The translations under genes were made by a program, and so were the position numbers. Shown piece after piece: positions 35,002-42,797 of a stretch of 64,000 nt of DNA (within the stretch, counting starts at the first letter, position 1; each line of letters starts with the position of its first letter). Origin of the DNA: Oceanobacillus damuensis (GTDB lineage Bacteria; Bacillota; Bacilli; Bacillales; Amphibacillaceae); NCBI RefSeq assembly GCF_001618145.1, contig NZ_LQNF01000010.1, positions 62,001 through 126,000 on the forward strand. The letters run 5' to 3'. The notes beneath the pieces are model-generated. The model was not told where the DNA came from. It worked only from the letters and a program-made list of their open reading frames with translations, and did no database searches.

Positions 35002-35184
35002 TTATTTACCCCAATCTCTAGTTAAAAAATAGTTAATGACGATCGTCAGCAGTGCAAGTATCGACCATAGCAAAAAACTGCCATACCATTTGGCCGTATC
35101 CGTAAAAATGGTGTAGGGAAGGATGTATGCCAGCATGATGACGGCAAGTATCAGTAGTGCGTATTTCCATTCATTCGTTTTCAT
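35002..35184 (-). CDS. Small membrane protein paired with the SSS symporter
   Basis: A 60-residue protein with two hydrophobic segments (YALLILAVIMLAYILPY and FLLWSILALLTIVINYFL) and a charged end. It is translated just before the SSS carrier, with two bases between the genes, so it is probably an accessory subunit, as small membrane partners of some SSS carriers are. The ribosome binding site is GGGGGT. I do not know a family for it with confidence. Confidence 0.7.
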   Translation of the reverse strand: MKTNEWKYALLILAVIMLAYILPYTIFTDTAKWYGSFLLWSILALLTIVINYFLTRDWGK

Positions 35185-35290
35185 AAAACGTACCCCCGCG
35201 CAGTATTCATTTTATTTTCTTAGACAATTTGCTTTTCGGAAATGAGTCCGAAATAATCAGGAAAAACAAACCTTTATAGAGGATTACATT

Positions 35291-35308
35291 TTGTGAATAA
35301 TTTCACAA
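35291..35308. promoter_or_regulatory. Perfect Rex-type operator
   Basis: TTGTGAATAATTTCACAA is a perfect 18-bp palindrome identical in its arms to the Firmicute Rex consensus (TTGTGAA-N4-TTCACAA). It is 107 bp upstream of the SSS symporter gene pair. I could not define the promoter. Confidence 0.65.
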
Positions 35309-35487
35309 ATGAGATAGTAATTTACAATCGTAATCAAAGGTCTGCATTCCAATAGAAACTGAAAAACAATACAAGAGTTATCATAGCAAATTGCATTAAC
35401 TTTTGCTATCCTTTTGTAAAGAAAATTTAAAATATATTTTTCATTTAACTAGGGTGTTGGGATTTATCTTATAAATTTTGAGTATTT

Positions 35488-35592
35488 AAGGAGGGGGTCA
35501 ACCGACCGAAAATGTCCGATTCGGTTGTGGGGCACATAGGTCATGCTGCTGTTGTGTAAAAAGAATGGGGAGGATGGAGCCCCCCCATTCTT
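35488..35592 (+). other. Candidate small transcript with a 15-residue reading frame
   Basis: A strong AAGGAGGGGG (35488-35497) is followed by a 7-bp hairpin (CAACCGA 35499-35505 with TCGGTTG 35521-35527) whose loop contains an ATG at 35512. The frame reads MSDSVVGHIGHAAVV and stops at 35559. A G-C rich terminator hairpin (AAGAATGGGG with CCCCATTCTT, 35561-35592) follows at once. This looks like a complete small gene, either a peptide or a structured RNA. I do not recognise it. Confidence 0.4.
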
Positions 35593-35596
35593 TTAT
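35561..35596 (+). terminator. Terminator of the small transcript
   Basis: AAGAATGGGG pairs with CCCCATTCTT, followed by TTTT. The rest of 35600-35860 shows only a GTTAAA/TTTAAC dyad near 35708-35730 and no gene. Confidence 0.65.
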
Positions 35597-35863
35597 GATG
35601 ATAGGAGATTTGTTCCGATGTTTCCGGGAACGATAAGTAATACACTTTAAACGAGGCGCAGAAGAAGTGTGCAAAAAAAGGAAGGTAGCTAAGAAAGCAA
35701 CTTTACGGTTAAAAGCCGACTTGGTTTAACAAATATTTCAAATGTGCTGCTGAATAACAGGGTTTATCATAAATGTATTTAGTCTGTTTTGATGAAATCC
35801 TTACCCAAAAAGATAGCGAGTAAAAATAAAAAAGCAGGTATCATTTCTGATGCCCACTTTTTC

Positions 35864-35998
35864 TTATTCCTTCCATTGCTGTTCAACTTGGGAAATTGCC
35901 AGTTGCATCACTTCTTCATCGGATGTGTCTCTGCTTGTAATAACATTGGTTGTGTAAAACTTACCTTCATAATCAACTGTTAAATTAACCTGAATCAA
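35864..35998 (-). CDS. BA3454-family stress response small protein
   Basis: A 44-residue protein starting MIQVNLTVDYEGKFYTTNVI and ending in an amphipathic helix, VMQLAISQVEQQWKE. This beta-beta-alpha layout and the VDYEGK..TTNV pattern recall the BA3454 family of stress-related small proteins (assigned from memory). The start is TTG, six bases after a perfect AGGAGGTG, which is why short-ORF scans can miss it. Nothing else lies within 200 bp, so it is a single-gene unit. Confidence 0.7.
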   Translation of the reverse strand: MIQVNLTVDYEGKFYTTNVITSRDTSDEEVMQLAISQVEQQWKE

Positions 35999-36220
35999 TT
36001 GTTTCACCTCCTGCTTCTGTTTACCTCAACGGGTTAAAGAGAAAACATATTTGAATTGTATAAATTATATATCAATTCAGCCTGATTATATTCCACTCCT
36101 AAAAATTTGTATAGATGATTGTATGTAAATTAATGAAAGCTTAGTACAAAATTAATATTAAGTTTGCGGATTTATCGGTGTTTGGCTACACTTGGAATAA
36201 ATAGGAAAGGGGATGGGAGC

Positions 36221-37078
36221 ATGGAAAGTTTGAAAGTGGGCAGAGCAAGCCTGACATGGCTCAATGGTGGGGTGACCCATCTTGATGGTGGAGCAATGTT
36301 CGGGGTGGTACCTAAGGCATTGTGGGAAAAGAAGTACGCACCAAATGAAAGAAATCAGATTGAATTGCGGACAGACCCGATTTTAATTCAGGTTGACGGG
36401 AAAAACTTTTTAATTGATTCTGGAATCGGCAATGATAAATTAACGGATAAGCAATTGCGAAACTTTGGTGTCCTGGAGCAGTCAATGGTGGCTGAGTCCT
36501 TGGGGAAAATGGACTTGACCGTTGATGATATTGATGGGGTTCTGATGACACATCTGCATTATGACCATGCCTGCGGATTGACAAAAAAGGTCGAAGAGGA
36601 TACTTATGAAACAATTTTTAAAAACGCGGTCATATATACATCTGAAGTGGAATGGCATGAAATGCGCAACCCGAATATTCGTTCCGTGAATTCGTACTGG
36701 GAAATGAATTGGAAACCTGTTGTCGATCAGGTTAAGACCTTTACCAAGGAGATAGAGATTGTAAAGGGTTTGAGAATGATCCATACAAGTGGGCATAGTG
36801 ATGGACACTCTATTCTTGTTTTTGAAGATAAGGATGAAACCTTCATCCATATGGCTGATATCATGCCGACACATGCACACCAGAATAAATTATGGGTGCT
36901 TGCATATGATGACTATCCAATCAGCTCGGTTCATGAAAAGGAAAAATGGATGGAATTCGGATGCAAAAAAGAGGCTTGGTACACATTCTACCATGATGCC
37001 TATTACCGGGCTGTTAAATTGAACGAGGCTGGAGAAACGACGGATCACATTGAAAGAGAAAGATATGAATATAATTGA
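36221..37078 (+). CDS. ytnP: YtnP-like quorum-quenching lactonase (MBL fold)
   Basis: A 285-residue metallo-beta-lactamase-fold hydrolase. The metal motif is [11 protein letters not shown] (about residue 110), with further ligands in [10 protein letters not shown] and the Asp in [12 protein letters not shown]. The N-terminal [19 protein letters not shown] is typical of B. subtilis YtnP, a lactonase active on acyl-homoserine lactones. The ATG at 36221 follows AAAGGGGATGGGAG. The position beside ytzB, ytoP and ytoQ matches the B. subtilis ytn-yto region. Confidence 0.87.
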   Translation: MESLKVGRASLTWLNGGVTHLDGGAMFGVVPKALWEKKYAPNERNQIELRTDPILIQVDGKNFLIDSGIGNDKLTDKQLRNFGVLEQSMVAESLGKMDLTVDDIDGVLMTHLHYDHACGLTKKVEEDTYETIFKNAVIYTSEVEWHEMRNPNIRSVNSYWEMNWKPVVDQVKTFTKEIEIVKGLRMIHTSGHSDGHSILVFEDKDETFIHMADIMPTHAHQNKLWVLAYDDYPISSVHEKEKWMEFGCKKEAWYTFYHDAYYRAVKLNEAGETTDHIERERYEYN

Positions 37079-37081
37079 AAA

Positions 37082-37111
37082 GAGACTGGCCATTCTTATA
37101 TGGCCAGTCTC
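37082..37111 (+). terminator. Terminator hairpin of ytnP
   Basis: A perfect 12-bp stem, GAGACTGGCCAT with ATGGCCAGTCTC. T tract weak. Confidence 0.72.
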
Positions 37112-37171
37112 AAATCTTGCAGGAAGTCAAAATACTGCTATTGCTCCCTGCTTAACAGGATTGTTAACCCA

Positions 37172-37492
37172 TTAGTTTAGTGCGGTTTCTTTTGTTTCGA
37201 TAATACCACCTGTTTCAACATCTACATAAAATTCATATTGCTTATTCTCTCCATCGATATTGCGGGTAATGCCACCGCGATATGCATTATAGAGGAGACC
37301 GTTTTTTTCGATTTCTTCCGGTTTCATATAAATCCAGGAACCACTGATCGGTCCTTTTCGTTTAAACATTTCCTTTGCATGATTCAGTGCTTTTTCCGGT
37401 GTTATTTTTTGATAATGATTGACTTGCTCTCTTGCCAGATATCCTATAGCAACCCCTAATGCAGCGGCAAGGAGTACGTTTCTTTTGCTCAA
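37172..37492 (-). CDS. ytzB: PepSY-type small protein (YtzB-like)
   Basis: A 106-residue protein with an N-terminal hydrophobic anchor (NVLLAAALGVAIGYLA) and a PepSY-like domain (ITPEKALNHAKEMF..., YEFYVDVETGGII). PepSY domains are thought to inhibit or bind extracellular peptidases. Its place between ytnP and ytoP matches B. subtilis ytzB. I chose the TTG at 37492 (MSKRNVLLAA), eight bases after AAGGGG; a GTG at 37501 overlaps that site. Confidence 0.75.
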   Translation of the reverse strand: MSKRNVLLAAALGVAIGYLAREQVNHYQKITPEKALNHAKEMFKRKGPISGSWIYMKPEEIEKNGLLYNAYRGGITRNIDGENKQYEFYVDVETGGIIETKETALN

Positions 37493-37749
37493 TATGTCCA
37501 CCCCTTGAAAAAAGAATAATAGAATGTATATCCATTGTCAGTATACAGGATTGTATTTTAAATTGAAAATCATACATGTGTGCTAAGTGGAAAGTTTTAG
37601 ATATCTTCAGTTATACTTAACCTAGTAGTCAAAAAACTGGTGAAAATGATACATCGAATTTTGGCTTGCTTTTCATTTTTTACCTAATCTTCTTTTTGAA
37701 TGCTTACTTGTGCTATTGGATCAGAGACATAAAAATTGGAGGGGATCTA

Positions 37750-38814
37750 ATGAACCAGGAGACACTTGATCTTTTTAAGAATTTGACAGAGCTTCAAGGT
37801 GCACCGGGAAACGAACATCTTGTACGTTCTTTTATGAGAAATGAATTGGAAAAATACGCTGATGAAGTAATTCAGGATAATCTTGGCAGTGTATTTGGGG
37901 TGAAACGTGGAGACGGCCCAAGAGTCATGGTAGCGGGACATATGGACGAGGTTGGATTTATGGTAACCCAAATCACCGAAAATGGTATGCTGCGCTTCCA
38001 AACCCTTGGTGGCTGGTGGAATCAGGTCATGTTGGCACAGCGTGTTCAGGTTATGACAGCGAATGGGCCTGTTATCGGTGTCATCGGTTCCGTCCCACCG
38101 CACCTTCTGACAGATGCTCAGCGCAGCAAGCCGATGGAGATCAAAAATATGCTGATTGATATCGGAGCGGATGATCGTGCAGATGCCGAAAAGATTGGAG
38201 TGAAACCAGGCGACAGTATTGTCCCGGTAACACCATTCGAACTTATGGCAAACAGCAAAAAAATCCTGGCGAAAGCCTGGGATAATCGTTATGGTTGTGG
38301 ACTGTCCATTGAATTATTAAAGGAACTGCAAAAAGAATCATTGCCGAATCAACTGTACGCTGGGGCCACTGTACAGGAAGAAGTAGGATTGCGCGGCTCC
38401 AAAGTTGCTGCAAATATGATTAAACCGGATATTTTTTATGCACTTGATGCATCCCCTGCAAATGATGCTTCAGGAGATAAAAAAGCATTTGGTCAATTGG
38501 GTAAAGGCGCCTTGCTGCGAATTTTTGACCGCACAATGATTACCCACCGCGGAATTCGGGAGTTCGTTCTGGATACTGCAGAATCCAATGATATTCCTTA
38601 CCAGTACTTTATATCACAGGGTGGTACTGACGCCGGAAGTGTGCATCTATCAAACGAAGGTGTTCCATCAGCAGTAATCGGAATCTGTTCACGTTATATC
38701 CATACTTCTGCATCAATCATTCATGTTGATGACTATGCTGCAGCGAAGGAATTGCTTGTAAAACTAGTTAAAACAACAGATAAAAATACAGTTGAACAAA
38801 TTAAAAAATATTAG
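37750..38814 (+). CDS. ytoP: M42-family glutamyl aminopeptidase (YtoP)
   Basis: A 354-residue M42 metallopeptidase. Zinc ligands are in [12 protein letters not shown] (His about 67), [10 protein letters not shown] (Asp about 180), [12 protein letters not shown] (Glu about 213) and [10 protein letters not shown], and a final His is in [15 protein letters not shown]. These dodecameric enzymes trim N-terminal acidic or neutral residues from peptides. The ATG at 37750 follows GGAGGGGATC; the longer upstream frame is hydrophobic noise without a ribosome binding site. It is followed by a DUF84 gene. Confidence 0.9.
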   Translation: MNQETLDLFKNLTELQGAPGNEHLVRSFMRNELEKYADEVIQDNLGSVFGVKRGDGPRVMVAGHMDEVGFMVTQITENGMLRFQTLGGWWNQVMLAQRVQVMTANGPVIGVIGSVPPHLLTDAQRSKPMEIKNMLIDIGADDRADAEKIGVKPGDSIVPVTPFELMANSKKILAKAWDNRYGCGLSIELLKELQKESLPNQLYAGATVQEEVGLRGSKVAANMIKPDIFYALDASPANDASGDKKAFGQLGKGALLRIFDRTMITHRGIREFVLDTAESNDIPYQYFISQGGTDAGSVHLSNEGVPSAVIGICSRYIHTSASIIHVDDYAAAKELLVKLVKTTDKNTVEQIKKY

Positions 38815-38865
38815 GTAATATACATCAGCTGTCTAATGGGGCAGCTGTTTTATGAGGTGAACGGT

Positions 38866-39366
38866 ATGCAAATTGTCATTGGATCTAAAAACCCGACCAA
38901 AATACAGGCAGTCAACGATATTTTTCCGGAGGCTGATATTACATCAATGGATGTCGAGTCCGGTGTTTCAGCACAGCCTTTTTCAGATGAAGAGACAAAG
39001 CAGGGTGCACTCAACAGAGCGAGGAATAGTATGGGGTCTTTGGAAAATGCAATTGGCATAGGGCTTGAAGGGGGAGTCATGTATGTCGATCATCAATTAT
39101 ATTTATGTAATTGGGGAGCACTTGTCACTCCAGATGGCAGCATTTTCACCGGGAGTGGAGCAAGGATCGTATTGCCAGCAGAAATTGAAGAAGGGCTAAA
39201 CGATGGGAAAGAACTCGGTGACCTGATGGATGGCTATGCGAAAAAACAGGAGGTTCGTAAAAAAGAAGGTGCGATCGGCATTTTTACGAATGATCTTCTG
39301 TCCCGGCAGGAAATGTTTTCCCATGTCGTCAAATTGCTGCGCGGACAGTGGGAATATTGGAACTGA
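38866..39366 (+). CDS. DUF84 family (YjjX-like) NTPase
   Basis: A 166-residue protein with IVIGSKNPTKIQAVNDIF at the N-terminus and a second motif GIGLEGGV near residue 65. DUF84/YjjX proteins hydrolyse non-canonical purine triphosphates such as ITP and XTP. The ATG at 38866 follows GAGGTGA at five bases. It lies 51 bp after ytoP and is probably cotranscribed, though a weak CAGCTG hairpin sits in the gap. Confidence 0.82.
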   Translation: MQIVIGSKNPTKIQAVNDIFPEADITSMDVESGVSAQPFSDEETKQGALNRARNSMGSLENAIGIGLEGGVMYVDHQLYLCNWGALVTPDGSIFTGSGARIVLPAEIEEGLNDGKELGDLMDGYAKKQEVRKKEGAIGIFTNDLLSRQEMFSHVVKLLRGQWEYWN

Positions 39367-39422
39367 TTCTATCGGAAAACATGACGTACGCCTGACCATT
39401 TGCGAGAATGCGTGACTTTCTA

Positions 39423-39460
39423 AAAATAAGCTTGGACGAAAGGTGATCCAAGCTTATTTT
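39423..39460. terminator. Bidirectional terminator between the DUF84 gene and ytoQ
   Basis: AAAATAAGCTTGGA pairs perfectly with TCCAAGCTTATTTT. Confidence 0.87.
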
Positions 39461-39468
39461 GTTTCCCT

Positions 39469-39909
39469 TTATTCAAATATATATGCAAGTACATCCAACG
39501 CCTGATCGATTGTTTCCACTGTGACGTTTGCTTTATTCGTCAATTCCTTCAGAGGGTGAATAAGTGATTCTGGTCTTACAATGATTGTTGGTTTATTCAT
39601 CGTCATTGCGGCACTTGCATCCATTGCCGTGTTCCATTGCTTGTACTTTTCTCCAAACAATGCAATGACGACATCCGATTTATTCATTAAAACCTGCGTC
39701 CGGAAATTATTCACACTTGATGCTGCATCATCTTTAAAAACATCGCCGGGCTGTTCCCCTAAAATGTCCTCTCCAACCTGATCAGAACGATCGTGATTGG
39801 TTTGAGGTGCGACAAATTTAAGCGGAAGATTTCTCTCCTTTGCACTCTGATAAATCACATCCCGCCAGTTATCATGGATTTGTCCAGCCAGATAAACAGT
39901 CAATTCCAT
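39469..39909 (-). CDS. ytoQ: YtoQ family protein
   Basis: A 146-residue protein, MELTVYLAGQIHDNWRDVI at the start and SDVVIALFGEKYKQWNTAMDASAA in the middle. This looks like a nucleoside 2-deoxyribosyltransferase-like fold (YtoQ family). The function is not established. Position beside ytoP agrees with B. subtilis. Ribosome binding site GGAGGGAT. Confidence 0.85.
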   Translation of the reverse strand: MELTVYLAGQIHDNWRDVIYQSAKERNLPLKFVAPQTNHDRSDQVGEDILGEQPGDVFKDDAASSVNNFRTQVLMNKSDVVIALFGEKYKQWNTAMDASAAMTMNKPTIIVRPESLIHPLKELTNKANVTVETIDQALDVLAYIFE

Positions 39910-40073
39910 CTAAATCCCTCCAAAAATAAAATAATAGTTCCCACCATCATAGTAAACAATTTTATAAATATTGCAAAGAGAAAGTACATGTTTTATGAGT
40001 TCGAGGTTTAAAAAAATAAATTTTCGTTGTATGATAAGGATTGGTAAAAAAGAACCAGTCAGGGGGAAACACG

Positions 40074-40586
40074 GTGAAATATCCTTTATATATGCTTGCA
40101 GGAGCATTGCTTATCGCTTTTTTACTTGCTGGTTGCAGTATGAAATCAGAAGAAAAAGCAATTTCCGAGGCAAATGCAGCTGCTGAACATGTCTTTCACA
40201 ATGAAACCGAAACAGATACAAACTATAAAATCGACAACAATTCTATCTATATACCAGCACATCTGGAAGTGGAAAGCAGTGATGACAGCAATATTATTTT
40301 GGTTAATGGAAGTCAGACGTATATTGTTTTCAATAATCCGATTGAAGCCCCGGTAAGTGAGTTGAATTACAACGCAGCAACTACGGAAGATGCATTGGTA
40401 CTTGAATCTTTTGCGGATGCAGATAAATTTGGATATATCCGTATCCTTCCAGATGAAGGAGAAGGCTATGAAATGCAGATTGGTGCTGGCGGTGCGAAGA
40501 TCACAACATTCACTTCTAAAGGGAAAATGGCCGAGGATGCAGAGGAACTAATGAAATTGGCCAAATCGATTGTTAATCAGGATTGA
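40074..40586 (+). CDS. Putative lipoprotein of unknown function
   Basis: A 170-residue protein with a lipoprotein signal (YPLYMLAGALLIAFLLAGC, lipobox LLAGC at about residues 15-19), followed by a soluble beta-rich domain ending in a short helix. Likely tethered to the outer face of the membrane. I chose the GTG at 40074, which has AGGGGG eight bases upstream and begins directly at the signal peptide. No family recognised; it sits between ytoQ and ytpP. Confidence 0.75.
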   Translation: MKYPLYMLAGALLIAFLLAGCSMKSEEKAISEANAAAEHVFHNETETDTNYKIDNNSIYIPAHLEVESSDDSNIILVNGSQTYIVFNNPIEAPVSELNYNAATTEDALVLESFADADKFGYIRILPDEGEGYEMQIGAGGAKITTFTSKGKMAEDAEELMKLAKSIVNQD

Positions 40587-40782
40587 GCAGCTTGAGCGAT
40601 GCGGTTCAGAGCAATTCAGTGGGGAGCGGTGCAGATGTGCCGCTTTTTAAATTCGCCAAGAAAAACAAGTGAGTTTGAGAAATAAAATAATTCGCGGTAA
40701 AAGAAAACAACTGCGGAAATCCAAGATAATTGAATCCAGACCGAAACAAAGATATGATAGTGTTAGAAAGGACGTTGAAAAT

Positions 40783-41103
40783 ATGAAACATTTAGAAACA
40801 GTTGAGCAATTTAATGAGTTAAAAAATAATGAACAAGTGATATTTATTTTCTCTGCAGGATGGTGTCCAGATTGCCGTGTCATAGAGCCTATATTACCGG
40901 AAATTGAGGAAGCATATCCCGCATATCAATTTGTCGAAGTGAATCGGGATGAATTTATCGAACTTTGCCAGGAACATGATATTTTCGGCATTCCTAGCTT
41001 TTTAGCGTTTGCTGATGGAAAGGAAACAGGGCGCTTTGTCAGCAAGGATCGTAAAACGAAAGAGGAAATTGTGCAGTTCATCGAGGGTTTATCCCACGTG
41101 TAA
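40783..41103 (+). CDS. ytpP: Thioredoxin-like protein YtpP
   Basis: A 106-residue thioredoxin fold with the redox motif WCPDC near residues 27-31 and the cis-Pro turn FGIPSFLAF. YtpP-type thioredoxins act in the cytosol on disulfides, including bacillithiol-linked ones. The ATG at 40783 follows AGAAAGGA. A nine-G run (41106-41114) follows the stop, then ytpQ. Confidence 0.88.
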   Translation: MKHLETVEQFNELKNNEQVIFIFSAGWCPDCRVIEPILPEIEEAYPAYQFVEVNRDEFIELCQEHDIFGIPSFLAFADGKETGRFVSKDRKTKEEIVQFIEGLSHV

Positions 41104-41180
41104 CCGGGGGGGGGAAGACTCCCATTTATTGATGCATCACTTTATCTGCACATTTCCAAATGGTTTCAGGAGGTAACAAC

Positions 41181-41990
41181 ATGACGAAAATGACCAGTTT
41201 CAAATTGAAAAAAATTCTGGAAGAACGACTCTCAAACGAGAATTACAACACTTCTTTCAACCGCGATAATGATACGTTTCGCATCGAATGGAAGGATACG
41301 AAACAAGGCATCAATATTACATTGCCGAACATGGTTGTAAAGTACAACCAGCGTGGCGAAGTGGCAATTGATGAGCTTGAAGAGCATGTTAAAGAAGCGT
41401 TAAGAATCATGAATGAGGATCATCAGCTGACTGGAATGGAGAAAAACATCTATCCAGTTATGCGCTCCCCATCCTTTCCCACGGAAACAAAAGCGGGGGC
41501 AAAACTGGTCTACAAGGACCATACAGCAGAAACAAGGATTTTTTATGCGCTTGATTTAGGCAGATCCTATCGTCTTATCGATGAAGAACTGCTAGCGAAA
41601 GAGGGATGGTCGAAAGGACGTATTGATGAGATAGCAGCATTCAATGTACGCTCGCTTTCGGTAGATTATAAACATGACAGTGTGGCAGACAATGATTTTT
41701 ACTTTGTGGCAACACAAGACGGATTTGACGCCAGCCGTATATTGAATGAAGCGTTTTTGGAAGAAATGAAGGCAAATGCGAAGGGCGATCTTACCGTTTC
41801 CGTGCCGCATCAGGATGTGCTGATTTTTGCTGACATTCAGAATAAAATGGGTTATGATATTTTAGCGCAGATGGTAATGAAGTTTTTTGCGGAAGGACGT
41901 ATTCCGATAACTTCCCTGCCGTTTATTTATGAGGATAAAAAGTTGGAGCCGATTTTTATACTTGCAAAAAACAGGCCTGAAAACAGCTAG
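41181..41990 (+). CDS. ytpQ: DUF1444 family protein YtpQ
   Basis: A 269-residue DUF1444 protein. No membrane segment or known catalytic motif is visible. It has an AGGAGGT ribosome binding site, and its stop codon overlaps the ribosome binding site of ytpR, so the two are coupled. Conserved in the ytpPQR cluster of Bacillales; function unknown. Confidence 0.85.
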   Translation: MTKMTSFKLKKILEERLSNENYNTSFNRDNDTFRIEWKDTKQGINITLPNMVVKYNQRGEVAIDELEEHVKEALRIMNEDHQLTGMEKNIYPVMRSPSFPTETKAGAKLVYKDHTAETRIFYALDLGRSYRLIDEELLAKEGWSKGRIDEIAAFNVRSLSVDYKHDSVADNDFYFVATQDGFDASRILNEAFLEEMKANAKGDLTVSVPHQDVLIFADIQNKMGYDILAQMVMKFFAEGRIPITSLPFIYEDKKLEPIFILAKNRPENS

Positions 41991-41998
41991 GAGGATGA

Positions 41999-42607
41999 AT
42001 GAAAATGGATGTATTTTACAATCCGGATGGTATTGGTGATGTATTGCTTATCCCGATCAAGGATGGGAACAGATACGAAATTACACATGAAAAATTTGGT
42101 GACATTACCAAAATAACCACAAAAGATGGAGATGTTCTTGGTTATAATATTTTCCAGGCCTCCAAGTATTTTGATTTGCAGGACAAAGGTAATATCAAAC
42201 TGACGGAAGCACTCTTAGATGAAATGAAACAGGTTTTTGAAGCCAATCAACTGAGCGACCCCCTTGAATTTGATTTAAGCCCGAAATTTGTAGTAGGGTA
42301 TGTTACAAGTAAAGGTCCACATGAAAATGCGGATAAGTTAAGTGTTTGTCAGGTAGACGTCGGCAGTGAAACATTGCAGATTGTTTGCGGGGCACCTAAT
42401 GTCGATACAGACCAAAAAGTAGTTGTTGCCAAAGTCGGTGCAACGATGCCAAGCGGATTGAAGATTAAACCATCGGAGTTAAGAGGTGTTCCATCCAATG
42501 GTATGATTTGCTCCCAAAAAGAACTCGGTCTGCCGGACGCACCAAAGGAAAAAGGAATCTACGTACTTGATAACTCCCATACGGTGGGCGAAGAATTTGT
42601 ATTTTAA
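41999..42607 (+). CDS. ytpR: tRNA-binding domain protein YtpR
   Basis: A 202-residue protein with a C-terminal tRNA-binding (OB-fold, PheT/Arc1p type) domain from about residue 95: [25 protein letters not shown] and IVCGAPNV. The N-terminal half is specific to YtpR. GGAGG lies four bases before the ATG at 41999 and ten before a second ATG at 42005, which would start MDVFYN like B. subtilis YtpR; either is possible. Binding to tRNA is inferred. Confidence 0.88.
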   Translation: MKMDVFYNPDGIGDVLLIPIKDGNRYEITHEKFGDITKITTKDGDVLGYNIFQASKYFDLQDKGNIKLTEALLDEMKQVFEANQLSDPLEFDLSPKFVVGYVTSKGPHENADKLSVCQVDVGSETLQIVCGAPNVDTDQKVVVAKVGATMPSGLKIKPSELRGVPSNGMICSQKELGLPDAPKEKGIYVLDNSHTVGEEFVF

Positions 42608-42611
42608 CCGT

Positions 42612-42645
42612 AACAACCCTTGTAAGTCATGCAGGGGTTGTTTTT
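42612..42645 (+). terminator. Terminator of ytpPQR
   Basis: AACAACCCTTG pairs with CAGGGGTTGTTTTT around TAAGTCATG. Confidence 0.83.
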
Positions 42646-42797
42646 ATGTTCAAAAATTAATTGCTGCCAAAACATATACTATTTTTTTAGAAAGAGGCAC
42701 TTTTCATTTCCTTTTTCAGGATTCATTCCAAATGTGCTTAAAAACTGCTAAAATAGAGATTGAACGATTTTTAGGTAAAAGAAATGAGTGAATAAAT

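Noticed and set aside
37666-37749. Upstream extension of ytoP with a hydrophobic N-terminus
   Set aside because: No ribosome binding site, and M42 peptidases are cytosolic; GGAGGGG precedes the ATG at 37750.
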